Shown: positions 23,764-35,597 of the stretch, in pieces
How the letters are laid out: each line of letters starts with the position of its first letter
How positions within the stretch are numbered: position 1 is the first letter of the stretch
NCBI GenBank assembly: GCA_001466705.2
Contig: LATX02000244.1
Span: 308,934 to 372,933, forward strand
Direction: 5' to 3'
Length of the DNA stretch: 64,000 nucleotides
Source of the DNA: Moniliophthora roreri
Lineage: Eukaryota > Basidiomycota > Agaricomycetes > Agaricales > Marasmiaceae
Notes under the pieces: generated by a model
Told to the model about the DNA's origin: nothing
Database searches by the model: none
Seen by the model: the letters and a program-made list of their open reading frames with translations, nothing else
Made by a program: the position numbers and the translations under genes

Positions 23764-24142
23764 CTCTATCCAAGTACTCTTTTCCGCTTTCCCGTTTCCT
23801 CTGAATCTTTCCTGTTTCTTACTATCGAGGTTGTATATTGATTATTTATCTTTCGCACACTAGTGCCTCTCCGCATAAGCCGGATGTTTATTATAGCTCA
23901 AGTATAACTTTGCCTCAACTCCACGTTAGGTTAGTCTAGCCTTGCGCCAACTTTTTGCATGTATCACTTGTAGAATAGTGCTATTCGCGACATAAGAGTA
24001 CGATGTAATCCGAAGCTAGTTTGGAAACTAGATCTTTTGCGAGCTTCTAATGTTAAATCTGCATCTTCAGATGGGCGTCGTCAGATACTATGGAGGTAAG
24101 TCGGTAAGTCGATGTTTACCGAGTGTACCTTGACCATTTTCA
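23764..24142. other. Gap between convergent P450 and Shg1
   Basis: It contains 3' flanks only, AT-rich after the P450 stop. No gene or repeat is seen. Confidence 0.5.
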
Positions 24143-25040
24143 TCACGATCTCTCTTCACTGGTAGCAACCGTATCCACCTTCGAAATTTCTTCGCTGGTT
24201 CCGTCTCGATCCGCAGAAGAGGGGTTCGTGCTGAACGTGCCAGGGGGCGGCGCGTTAACCGGAACTTCCTTAGCAAGATCAAGGGTAGTATTTGCGGCTC
24301 CATCAGAGCCTGGTCCTGCTATCGAGGATTGACGTCCATGCTTGGAATCTGGTGCCTCACATTCCTCTTTGTTCGTTGAAGTGATCGGCTCGGGATCGGG
24401 TGCGGTCTCTGTATGGGGGTGTGGGCTGCGATCCTCATGAACTGCATGGTATATCATTTAGTCCAAATAACAGTTCTGTATAATAATTAAGTCATACTGG
24501 GGGTTGACGTGACCTGAGGTGTATCTTTGATTCCCTTATCCTCTTTCAAGATCCTCTCAATGGATTCTCGAATGTTCCCAATGAATGCAGGGTCAGAAAA
24601 CATGCTCACATCGGCCACCGCGCGTTCAACTGTTGGAAATCTGGGAATTAGGAATCAGAAGACATCTCGAGAATCTAATGGGACCACAAAGAACCTTTCT
24701 ACTTGATCCATCAATGTCTTGTGGGCGTGGGCAGTAGTTTTTCCATGGTCATTCATGAGTTGATATCGTAGCTGCTGGTCGGACGTTAACAAAGACCGAA
24801 TGTCCCCCTCAATCTTGCCCTTGAACCCTTCGATGCCTTCCTGCATGCAATTCAAGGGGAAATTTAAACTAGGATGATGATGAAGTCGTACACTCTTCTG
24901 GAATTGAACGAGGAGTTCTCGTCGCAGTCGGTCAAATTCGCCAGACTTCTTAAAACTGTGAAACATGTTAAGCGCAGGAAACATGAGAATATGAAGTATG
25001 CTCACGCGTCAACCAAATCCGTTGGGGTTGATATAGACAT
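24143..25040 (-). CDS. COMPASS subunit Shg1 (BOD1/SHG1 domain)
   Basis: Minus-strand exons begin 25040-25006 (MSISTPTDLVDA) and 24955 downward. The domain reads FKKSGEFDRLRRELLVQFQKS, then GFKGKIEGDIRSLL, HKTLMDQVERFPTVERAVADVSMFSDPAFIGNIRESIERIL. The opening FKKxGxFDxLRRELL and the ERAVAD block are the BOD1/SHG1 signature. In yeast, Shg1 is part of Set1/COMPASS, which methylates histone H3 lysine 4; animal BOD1 proteins act with SET1B or in mitosis. The C-terminal tail of about 100 residues is polar and disordered (EDRSPHPHTETAPDPEP). Its acceptor for the second intron is inferred at gaag/gc to keep frame. It is divergent from uroporphyrinogen decarboxylase, 215 bp apart. Confidence 0.85.
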
Positions 25041-25255
25041 TTCGCAGAGGATCCTAGGAAATCTTCATGTGCAGGATATGGACGTTGACAACGACAGCGC
25101 CGGCAAGCACCGATCAGTCAGGGAACAAGGATAAGATAACATTTTGCCGAAGCCATCACGATTTCCACCGCCTCACCATCGACCACGTACTCTAAACGTA
25201 CTCACGTTCGCATCCGTACACTTACAAGGCTTTTAGAACTCTTGAATTGTCGAAC
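25041..25255. promoter_or_regulatory. Shared promoter, Shg1 and uroporphyrinogen decarboxylase
   Basis: A 215-bp divergent region between two start codons. No specific element is claimed. Confidence 0.55.
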
Positions 25256-26492
25256 ATGTCCCAGAATTTTCCTCCACTCAAGAATGACCTCTTTCTTCGC
25301 GCAGCTAAAGGTATTTTTTTAGCGCGATCGAGGTAGTACCCAGTGCAAACTATTCGCTATTCGCAGGTGAAGAAACGGATCGCGCACCTGTATGGATAAT
25401 GAGGCAGGCAGGACGGTATCTTCCAGGTATGATCCCATATGTTCCGTATCGATGCCGACTGATATTGGTTTCCAGAGTTCAGAAAAGTACGAGAAGATCA
25501 TGAATTCTTTGAGATCTGTCAGACTCCAGAACTCGCGACAGAGATTACTGTGCAACCTATACGACGATACACTGGTCTCATAGATGCATCCATCATATTC
25601 AGCGACATCTTGGTCGTCCCACAGGCCATGGGCATGGAGGTTTTGATGAATCCTGGTCCGCAGTTCCCGGATCCTCTCGTCACACCAGAGGACGTGAAGA
25701 AGTTGAGAGAGGTTGTCGACGTGAATAAGGAGCTGGGCTATGTATTTGAGGCTCTCACCAAGACGCGGATGGAACTCAACGGGGAGGTACCTCTGATTGG
25801 TTTCTGTGGGGCACCTTGGACACTTTTCGCGTACATGATTGAGGGAGGAGGAACCAAGTCATTCCAAAAAGCAAAAACCTGGATCTTCAAGTACCCAGAG
25901 GAATCTAAGGCACTTCTCATGAGGATCGCCGATGTTTGTGTAGATTTCTTAGTCGGACAGGTAAAGGCTGGAGCACAGGTAAGCGCTCGTTTTCATCGTA
26001 TTCATCGTTCTCATTTTTGCCTAGCTCCTCCAAGTGTTCGATTCTTGGGCTGGCGAACTCTCGCCTCACGATTTCAACCTCTTCTCCTTTCCTACTCTCC
26101 AACACATCTCCAAGGGCGTGCATCGACGTCTTAAAGAAGAGAGCATTCCTGAAGTACCCATGACACTTTTTGCGAAAGGTGCGAACCATGCCTTGTCATT
26201 CCTCGCGGAACATTCAGGCTACGACGTTCTTGGCCTTGACTGGTGCATCGATCCTGCCGAGGCCCGTCGCCTGGTGGGCACTAAGGTCGCCCTACAAGGA
26301 AACATGGACCCCAATGTCCTTTACGCAGGGAAACCGGCAATTGAAAGTGCTGTGAAACGGATGTGTGAGGGCTTCCGCAGTGGGAAAGGTGGTTGGATTG
26401 CGAACTTGGGACACGGCATTACACCTGGCGTGGATCCCGAGGATGTACGGTGGTTCTTTGAATGTGTTCACAAGTACTCGGCACAGAAGTAG
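25256..26492 (+). CDS. HEM12: Uroporphyrinogen decarboxylase
   Basis: Four exons (25256-25310, 25367-25426, 25476-25978, 26025-26492) give 361 aa, the usual size. The enzyme removes four acetate carboxyl groups from uroporphyrinogen III to make coproporphyrinogen III in cytosolic haem synthesis. Both family signatures are present: PVWIMRQAGRYLPEFR near the N-terminus, with the Arg residues that hold substrate carboxylates, and GFCGAPWTLFAYMIEGGGT in the middle. The catalytic Asp is expected in ASIIFSDILVVPQAMGM. The block QLLQVFDSWAGELSP and the C-terminal GGWIANLGHGITPGVDPE are also typical. The intron at 25979-26024 falls between AGAQ and LLQVFDS. No anomaly is seen. Confidence 0.97.
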
Positions 26493-26967
26493 TCATCCAG
26501 TCTCTAAGGGTAAAGAAGTAGGCATATGGGAACTAGAATCAATGTAAATGGCATGCAAATTAAATTAGTACAGTCGTGTAGATGTATATCTAACGGCCCA
26601 GACTCCATCATTGGGTTCTGGCAGGAAAGAACCCAGAAAGAATATATAACGTACTATCCGTTTCGAAGGCCTTCTGTCCCGTATACGGATCGCCTAAGAT
26701 TCCAGAGGACTATGGCGTTGGGCACCAGGAAGTACGCGACGAATAGGTGTATGTAGGAGAGTCACCAGAGATAAAGAAGATTGCTGATGGGGGGAGAGAT
26801 GGTTGTGTGTACATGCGACGAAAACAGTGACTCAGATCAAAAGATGAGATAGCTACATGCAAACGAACGAGAATTGCAGAGATTATACAACAAGGAAATG
26901 GAAGGATCCGACGAACAATTAAGCAAATGAAGGAAAGAAGACCTGAAAAAGCGGAATCAGGAGCGAT
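26493..26967. other. Gap between convergent UROD and CDC14
   Basis: It contains 3' flanks; A-rich near 26800-26950. No gene is seen. Confidence 0.5.
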
Positions 26968-29239
26968 CTATGCAATAACGTCTGCGGAGCTAAAACTACT
27001 CCGCCTACGTCTAACATTCCTTAGCCCAGGCCGCTCAGATTTAGACCCAGGCTTGACCACCGCGGCAGCGTTTGTTTTCATCCACGCGTCCGATGTCGGG
27101 GCGGTAGTACCCTTTTTGAGGGTAGCATTGGTAGCCACTTCGCTCAGCGATGACGTGTGGTGTGGTTTGCGAAGTGTGGGTAACCGGGACGGTATCGGAG
27201 AGGGGGGCGGATTAGGTCGACGCGACTGTGCGGGTGCGACAGGCTGTTTGACCTCAGCTGTCGTTTTGGCAGTCGTGGGAGCGGCTGATTTCCCAGTAGT
27301 AGCAAGCCTGGGTATCTTGTTGGGTCTCTGACCCGTCTGCTTGGTCGGAGAAGCTGCTACCGTTGATCCGGTACCCGTCTTCTTGATAGCAGCTGCTCCA
27401 GCAGTGGACCTAGTCACACGAGTAGGCCGTTGTTCAGAAGCCGTTATCCCACGAGCAGCAGCAGCAGTGGATCTCGTCGTCCGTGTGCGTGTTGGTGCAA
27501 CACCGAGTGCTGGCAGAACATCATCTGACTCGTTGGCTTCGTCTTCGTCGTCAGAGTCATGGGCAGGTCGTTTGGCGTTGGGAGTCTTCCGAGGCTGCCC
27601 GGGCGGTGCGATAGCCTTTGCTTTCGCAGCTGCCTCAGCAATGTGGCGACTGGGAGTGACAGGGGGTAGAGGTATGTTGGTAGGGTTGCGCGAAGTCGTA
27701 GGAGTAGTGGGCAATGGCATCTCTTCATCTGTGTCTGCGGGTGGCGTAGCGGGAGTAACGAGAGCAGGTGCAGAATTCGCAGCGGCTGCCAAGGCTGCTT
27801 GATGCTTTCTTGCCTCATCTATGGCGGCCCATTTGGACCACTCTAGTTGCTTGAGATAGAGGTACTGTTGTTGAGGTCCGACCACACTACCAGGGCGAAC
27901 GATTCGCATGAATGCAATTGCTTCATTAGCAGTGAAACCATATTTCCAGACTAGATAAGCACCAATTAAGGTACCTGTGCGCCCAAGACCCGCCTTGCAC
28001 TATGTAAGGACAATCATATGTTAGAATCGGTAGTCGGAACGAAAATCATCACTTACGTGAACCGCCACAACTCCTCCGGATTCAACAACACGATCTGCAA
28101 CGTCTAAAAACGTTCTGACGATTTCGTCTGTCGGGTTGGTGCCATCATCAAAATAGAGTTCCATGTGGTCGATGCCTCGATCCAGGAAGGTATTTCGGTC
28201 GTACAGCTCAGTGTTCAACCTGACCACCAACTTTATGTTCCTCTTTTCAAAGTAGTCTAGACAATTGAGGAACGGCGTTGGCAATTTACGTTGTAAAGCG
28301 AGATTGCTGTTGGTAGAGGAAGATAGTGAAGAGCGAGTAGAAGGACCAGTGCTGGGACTATTCGCTTCCTTCTTTTGGTTGATCCAATATTGATCGACAG
28401 GCGAAGCGAATGCGATGAAATTGGGTGTTATCCAGTTCCAGTCGCCATTCTCTACTTTCTCATAATACTCGTAATCTTCGACATCGAATTCATTCATGTC
28501 GCAAAGGCCATTCTGCATAGCCTTCCAAACGCCCCAAAGACAATCCTGAATATTCAAGTTGAAATCTGATGGCCCACGTCCCGCGTCTCGGAACGGCATG
28601 AGTTCCAGTTCGGCGATTGGTTGGAAGGCTTCCCATGGTGCGCGTCGTTGTACGATCATCTATGTAAATGATCGTAGTTAAATGATGAATGGAGCCAATG
28701 ATATTCTAATTTTGACGTACTACGTAGAGAGCCATCAACAATGCGGCGTTAGCTTTCCTCCTTGGATCACTGGAAGAATAGAGGACAAGCCGATGAGAAG
28801 CGAGATCCTTGTCCTGTTGCGATGAATGTTTTTGTTTGGCACGTGAGTGGTAGGTATGGCAGGCTTGAACGCACCTCCAAAAGCTCGTGTATCAAAATAC
28901 ACGCCTTGTACACCATAGCTAAGTTGAGAGGACCCCAATCTTGAAAGAATGAGAGATAGAGGAGTTGGTCGTCGATGGTGAAGTAATAGTAGGTTGCATC
29001 GTCGTCGGGAGTAGGACAAGGAAAGATCGAACGCGGTCTGACGCGTGGCCGGTGATTCGGGTCTGAGGCGAGTCTATTCAGGACACCAGGATTCGGTGCT
29101 GGATGGGGGAAGGTGGTGAAATATAATCTAACCACGGAGGTGCGAAGAATCGAACATGCTGAGAAACTCCCTCGAAGAGTAAGATATAAAACACGCACCT
29201 GTCACCAAAATAACACAATGGTTCACATTTGGGTGCCAT
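26968..29239 (-). CDS. CDC14: CDC14 dual-specificity phosphatase
   Basis: Minus-strand exons 29239-29199, 29127-28875, 28813-28730, 28659-28057 and 27999-26968 give 670 aa. The N-terminal domain has [39 protein letters not shown] and MPFRDAGRG, as in Cdc14. The catalytic domain contains [27 protein letters not shown], then the loop [23 protein letters not shown] (HCxxGxxR) and [14 protein letters not shown]. The intron at 28000-28056 lies exactly between the catalytic His and Cys codons. A basic, Pro/Ala/Thr-rich tail of about 300 residues follows and ends [14 protein letters not shown]. In yeasts, Cdc14 reverses CDK phosphorylation at mitotic exit and in cytokinesis. Confidence 0.96.
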
Positions 29240-29460
29240 AGCTCGCCAACGAACGGGGTGGAGAGGCGGGGTGGATGATGTGAAGGTGCACAAAAGGCGT
29301 GTGGGCCCAGTGACAACCAAGAATAAACCAAAATTGGACCCTCGTGTTGGCTTTGGCAAACATTTGTAAATAACACGCATAGGGTCACGAGTTATCACGT
29401 CCGAAATACACCAAATCGGAACTTGGATTCCATTCCTTGGATTATATTCTATTCAAAAGC

Positions 29461-31493
29461 CTATAAAAATTCTAGACCTATTCCGACCTGAAGACCCTTC
29501 CGAGTTCCATCGCTCTTACTAGCAGCGAGGGGTAATCCAAAGTTTACTTCCAGCCTCACTGGATCGAAACGATATATCAATCCAACACCCGCTGAAACAG
29601 ATGGTTGTCCAACCGTCGACTTGATGTTTTCCATCAAGGAACGTGCTAGAAAAAGAAAAAATCGTAACATGTCAGCAAAATTTAGCAGTTCATAGGACGG
29701 ATTTACACACATTTATCGAGGGAGTCTAGTCGGCCAGCATTGAGGTAAAGGTGGGTCTTTATAGGCCAGTGAGGCTTCCGAGGAAGGTCGGTGACGAGAC
29801 TCAAGCCAGTAGACCAGTAAGTGTCTCCGCCCAACGAATCAGCTGAGGGGAAGGATAAGACCAATGTCGGGGCCCCAGAATACTTGGAGCAACTTACACC
29901 CATCTCTTGGGCCAAGCCCGTTCTGCCTGAAAGATCGTACAGAAAGCGGACCTCCAAGCTGGAATCGATCAGAGAAAAGACTTGGTCGGTCAAGACTCCA
30001 CAACAACCCTGAACACGCTGAAAACGACAAGGACTATTGTCCGCGTGAGCAAGGTGAATGAATAAAAAACGTAAATGTAACATACCACTCCAGGTGCTAT
30101 TAATCTTGAAACATGGTTCTCCGTTTCGGCTTTGTAGAAGGAAGCATCACCACCTAAACCAGCCAGTTCCTGGTGGATCTTGGTGTAGAAACCGCGCGTT
30201 GCACTAACGCGATCATCTCGGGTGTCGAGAGTATACGCATATGAAATGGAGGACTTTGACGTTTGACCTGCCGCTTCACGAATGCTAAGGCAGTGCATTA
30301 AATCAAAATCTTGTTATGTTAGGGAACAACAGGATACCGCACCTGAAAGAAGCAGTTGGTGTGAGAGAGCCAATGTTTCTCAAAACGGCTTCATAAGCAA
30401 TCTCATGAGACCCGGTTGTGGGTATACCATGCTAGCGGTCGTAGGTCAAACAATAGGCATCAGATCACTAGCAAATTGCTGACCTAGCTCACCCTGACAA
30501 TCACTTTTATGCCCCGTAATGCCTCGGAGCAACTGGCATAACTTGAAAGGTCCTTTTGGAGACCAAAGGCAGTCAATTCAGCATATGTGTCGAGGTCGGG
30601 AGCTATCGGTGCAGAGAACGACCCATGGAAGGACTTTCGGGTCGTTGTCCCAAGGGACATGCTAGCCTCGAGGGTCTCGGCACCTCCGAAAACATTTCGG
30701 ACGCGAGCTGTTGCACTCTGTGAGGAAAACTGAGTGGGCGACCGTGATTGGCATAAACTTCGCCACCCACCGCACTGCCTTCATTGTTTCCAAGTTCGGT
30801 AGAAGTTTTTAAAAAGAAGCGACCTTTCTCGCGAGTTTTGAAGACAAGGTCTACGGCGTTTGGCGAAGCTAGTGCATCCTTTGCGCGTTCCAATCGGGCT
30901 TCCACAGAGTTAAATAAATCCGTCCTCTTGAGTATGTCCCCTATGTGTCTGGTAGTGTGCAATACGGATTCAAGATCTCCCCCGTCCGATGTCGTCCCGG
31001 CAGGAGCAAAAAGGAGAGGGTTGATCAGGAAACCGAGGAATGACGACCGAGTGTTATGAGCGCCTTCTACACGCACGTCTGCGATACGAAGGGGTAGTTT
31101 CAGGTTACTGCTGATCTAGAGGCGAAATTAGTCGGTTTTCAGGGATTCAAACACGGTGAATCACACCAGGTCAGAGAGCTGGAACACAGCAGACTCGTAT
31201 TCCCCGCGAAGTCTTCTAGCCACGCGTTCCTCCTGCCATTTCCGAAGTTTTTGGACTTCTATAGGTTCTTGGTCCCTGGGATGAGAAGAATTATGAAGGG
31301 GAGGTTTAATAGACCAAAGAGAACTTGCGTCCTCATCATCCATGGGGGAAGAGTCGGTGATTTGTTTGTTTATCCACGCGTTGTTCCTATCCGTGTCACC
31401 GTGAGTCTGTGACAGGTGGTCTCCTCTTGTCCAGGTTACCTTCTTCGCTTTCGACTCCAGCAGTTCTCGCCCGCTTTTCCGAGCAGACGACAT
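29461..31493 (-). CDS. SAM50: Sam50 / Omp85 outer-membrane assembly protein
   Basis: A multi-exon minus-strand gene. The N-terminal region (MSSARKSGRELLE; then KLRKWQEERVARRLRGEYE) leads to a POTRA-like segment (LPLRIADVRVEGAHNTRSSF, GDILKRTDLFNSVEARLE). The rest is an alternating beta-barrel sequence, ending in the beta-signal LQVGIGLEFL at the C-terminus, as in yeast Sam50. It is the core of the SAM complex that folds beta-barrel proteins into the mitochondrial outer membrane. The ATG at 31493 is the first that gives a reasonable length; a later ATG at 31343 (MDDEDASSLW) is possible. With the first start, only 21 bp separate it from the APSES factor start on the other strand. Confidence 0.9.
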
Positions 31494-31514
31494 CGCGTCA
31501 AGGCTATCGTCAAT
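31494..31514. promoter_or_regulatory. 21-bp divergent start-to-start interval, Sam50 / Mbp1
   Basis: Only 21 bp lie between the inferred start codons of two divergent housekeeping genes, so their 5' UTRs or promoters must run into each other's coding region. Confidence 0.6.
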
Positions 31515-33939
31515 ATGCCGGACAATCAGATATTCAAGGTGCGACAAAAGTTGACAATCCTTCACCTTCGCACTTATTCATTATGATTCTCAGGCCACAT
31601 ACAGTGGTATACCAGTTTATGAGATGTGCGTACGGGTAGACACGGAGATACACGCATTCTGATACTACTTACACGTCTAGGATGTGTAAAGGCGTTGCAG
31701 TCATGAGGAGGCGTTCGGATGCTTGGTTGAACGCGACCCAGATCCTAAAAGTCGCTGGTTTTGATAAACCTCAACGTACTCGAGTATTGGAGCGTGAAGT
31801 TCAAAAAGGAGAACATGAAAAGGTTCAAGGTGGCTATGGAAAATACCAAGGTACTGTTTGTTGCTCTCTGACACAGCATACCCCCAATGCTGATTGGCCC
31901 CTCGTCGTATAGGGACCTGGATACCACTGGAACGCGGTCTGGCACTCGCGAAGCAGTACAACTGTGACAATCTCCTCAAACCCATCATTGAATTCCAGCC
32001 TGCAGCAAAGAGCCCACCTCTTGCTCCTCGACATCTCGTATCAACCGCCGCCTCCAAACCAGCACGCCGCACGGAATCAGTGGCCGCAACATCATCAGTC
32101 AATACCCGGTCGTCACGCAAACAAGCTCCGGTGGTTGATACCGACACCGAGCAAGAAACTCTCTCTGTGCATGGTTCAGAGGATGGCTCTATTTCTCCGT
32201 CCCCCTCGGAAGCATCGTCGAGCTCTCGTACTCCTTCGCCGATTCAGAGCACTGATCCTTCACAAAGCAACGGTGCTCAGCGTAAAGGCAAGCATCGCCG
32301 CTCCACTGATGACGTAAACGAAGATAGTCTTCAGTTGAATGGAGCGAACGATGCTCGCGCATATGGTGACCAGATCCTCGAGTATTTTATCTCGGATACC
32401 AACCAGGTACCTCAGATTCTCATATCACCACCAACAGACTTTGATCCCGATATGGCCATTGACGACGACGGACATACTGCACTGCATTGGGCATGCGCCA
32501 TGGGACGGATACGGATCGTCAAGCTACTCCTGACCGCTGGCGCAGATATCTACAAGGTCAACAAGAGCGGTCAAACGCCGCTGATGCGCAGCGTAATGTT
32601 CGCGAATAACTATGACGTTCGCAAATTCCCCGAGTTGTATGAACTTCTCCACAAATCCACTCTCAACATCGACAATTACAACCGGACCGTCTTCCACCAT
32701 GTCATTGACGTGGCAATGTCGAAGGGAAAGACCCACGCAGCGCGATACTACATGGAAACAATTTTGAACAGACTCGCAGATTACCCCAAAGAACTCGCCG
32801 ACGTCATCAATTTCCAGGACTCGGATGGCGAAACTGCGCTGACGATGGCAGCTCGTTGCCGAAGCAAACGGCTGGTCAAGCTATTAATCGACCACGGTGC
32901 AGATCCCAAGATCACAAATCATGACGGAAAGAGCACTGAAGACTACATCCTCGAGGACGAACGGTTCCGTTCATCTCCTGTCCCGACTTCTCGCGCTGCT
33001 TCCATGTCCTTCCGAAATGCACAAGCGGCATTTCCCCCGACCAATGCGAACGCAGGATACTCATTTGCACCCGCAAATGGCGATCGCCCACCCTTGCATT
33101 ACTCGGTTGCGGGGCAACGGGCTAGCACAAAATGCGTCAATGACATGACCAGCATGTTGGACAGTCTAGCAGCCTCTTTCGATCAGGAACTCCGCGAGAA
33201 GGAACGCGACACGACTCAGGCACATGCTTTGCTGAACAATATCCAAGCCGAGATCTTGGAGAGTCAGAGAGCTGTTGCAGTCCTGCGGACGCAGGCTGAG
33301 GGACTTCCGCAAATGAGACAGAAGCTCACCAATATGGATACAGAGCTCCATTCTAGGATGGGGCGCAGGTATAGGCTTGGATGGGAGAAGTGGGTCAAGG
33401 ACGAAGAGACAAGAGAGCGGACGATCCGTGAGGCAGCCAATGGCGCTTTAGCCTTGACACCCGCGACAGCCACGTATAGAGTTGAAGAAGAGCTCGAAGG
33501 TGAACCTGAAGAAGGCGGTGACAGGACCAAGGGCAAGAGGAAGGCGTATACTCAAACTGAGGACATATCAGATTTGGTTGCGCTGCATGCGGACATACCG
33601 TCAGATCCTGAAGCTCTCAAACGTGCCTGTGACGCTTTGCGTGAAGATATTACCCGTCATCGAAAACGCAGGAAAGAACTGTTCGACGAACTGGTCACCT
33701 TCCAAGCTGAGGCCGGAACAAGCGGAAGGATGGCTGACTATAGAAAGTTGATCGCTACTGGCTGCGGTGGTATGCCAACTTCGGAAGTCGATGATGTGCT
33801 AGGATTGCTGCTGGAGGTATGTTCAATGACGATGGTCGGTTCTTGAACCTAATTCAAATGCTTCCTTCCACAGACCTTGGAATCTGATGATCCCAACTCG
33901 TCTACCACTGCCTGGGCAACTTCAAGGCCAACAAGTTGA
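31515..33939 (+). CDS. APSES cell-cycle transcription factor (Mbp1/Res type)
   Basis: Exons 31515-31538, 31594-31625, 31681-31850, 31913-33816 and 33874-33939 give 731 aa. The N-terminal APSES/KilA-N DNA-binding domain (about residues 1-105) reads [77 protein letters not shown] and [13 protein letters not shown] when spliced across four exons. Ankyrin repeats follow ([69 protein letters not shown]). Then comes a coiled coil (about residues 480-570 and 640-700). This order is that of Mbp1/Swi4/Res1, the MBF/SBF factors that bind MCB/SCB boxes and drive G1/S genes. The short N-terminus before the domain favours Mbp1/Res over Swi4. Confidence 0.95.
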
Positions 33940-34158
33940 TTTCTACGGACGATGTAATTAGCGCAGGCCAAATACTTGTGGCGTTGACTTTGTTGTACAT
34001 CTTAGTACTCGTGTATCTGTATGATGACAATACACCCTTTATTACGGGTGCTTGAGTTGAACTTCGGGTTTCTTCGCCGGAAGGACGCGTTGAGTGAACA
34101 CGTGACATAATTCTCCTTCACGGTCCACCAGCCAGCTAGCAGACGTCTTTGATCTGCT

Positions 34159-35441
34159 ATGCCGCTGAACAGGCTCTACAAGTGGGACATTGTCAATGCA
34201 GTGACTAGGATTCCATGGACAACCAACTTTCGTCATTTACTCCCCGTCACCAAAAGCCTCAGACGCAGACTCAACGATCCCATTCCGGTCCTGTTCAGCA
34301 AGAAAGTTGCTCACCACAAAGACCGTATAAAATACTGGAACATTGTTCCTGGTGACCAGATACGACTTCTGGGAGATGATATGGGGCTTGTGCAGGAAGT
34401 GAGGGCCATTAATAGGCTCAGGAATCGAGTCTATGTTCGTGGGGTGCAAAGTCAAGTTGTAAGTGTCCACTTGTCTCTGAAGAATGCTTCGTGTTTCTGA
34501 TACATACTTTCGTAGGAGAGTGAGGCCGATGCTCAGGACCGTAAAAACAAAAACTACCATTACTCAAGATGCCAGCTCTACCTAGGAGAGTACGAGTTTC
34601 CACCAAAAAAGGGGGAGGTTGAGCCCAGGTCACTTCCGTGCGTCTTGAGCCTTCATATGTGAAAAATCAGTTTTTGATTGCGTGTTAGTGTTTTTGCAAA
34701 GCGGATAGGTGCCTCCGCTGCAGTCTGGAACTCATTTTTACATCGCTACCAATGGGAGAGGTACGCGACGGCGACAATTCCTGTCATTCCTCACCTCAAA
34801 GGCCAACGTATACCTATACCATGGCCGAAGCCTGAACCTCGCGTTCATCTCAATCGTATGTTGTATCTTTGCATTGAAGATGTGTGCAATATAATGACCT
34901 TTTTCCAACAGCGACCTCATACGATACCACCAAGGAAGAAGTGACAAAAGTCACCTACAAACCACCTCCCTTCAGCCCAACTCTGAAGGGGTTGATTCCC
35001 AGAACACCCACCGAAAAAGAATTCCTTCGTTCCATATACAGTCCGCGCTCGAGTTCGCAGACGCAGCCAGCACTCGAACGATATTTGCACAAGGAATTCG
35101 CCAATCCTCATTCCCGTGCCAAGAAGCTCAAGCGCTGGCAGGCAGCTCAGGCGCAGAAGAAGGCACTGTTGAAGGAAATGATTGCGGAGGAGCTTAAAGC
35201 TTTGAACGGGCGCACGACTGGAGAGGCTAAGGCTGAGGCTACGCTGAAATGGCGCCTGAGACTTGATGAGGACAAGAAGGAATTGAGGAAGCTTAGGTGG
35301 CAGCGTCGTGGAGGTGAGGCTAGACTTGAGAGAAAGTTCCGCAGGAAGGCCAGGAAAGCAGAGAAGCAGAGAGCGAGATTGACGGCCTTGGTATTGAAGG
35401 AGGCTCCCAACCAGGTCATTCCCAAGGATGGCGTGTCATAA
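34159..35441 (+). CDS. Mitochondrial ribosomal protein uL24m (KOW domain)
   Basis: Exons 34159-34458, 34516-34637, 34689-34855 and 34912-35441 give 372 aa. The KOW-type core reads DRIKYWNIVPGDQIRLLGD, VQEVRAINRLRNRVYVRG, as in uL24 proteins. The N-terminus (MPLNRLYKWDIVNAVTRIPW) is basic and aromatic, fitting import into mitochondria. The long Lys/Arg/Glu-rich C-terminal helix (RAKKLKRWQAAQAQKKALL to RKARKAEKQRARL) is a fungal extension that would lie on rRNA. It helps assemble the large mitoribosomal subunit. The gap upstream (33940-34158) shows nothing else. Confidence 0.85.
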
Positions 35442-35597
35442 TACTACGTACTGCTTTATCGTATATCGATGCTCTATTAATCATTAGAAATGGTGCTATT
35501 ACATGGTCCTGTGTAGGAAGATGCCAAATTGAGTCGCCCCAGTGTGCATGCTGCACTGCTGGCAGCGCTGAGCTTTGACTCTACTTCCACGACTTCC

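Noticed and set aside
27341..27802. Long plus-strand Ala/Val/Gly-rich frame
   Set aside because: It is antisense to the low-complexity tail of CDC14, where codon bias opens the reverse frame.
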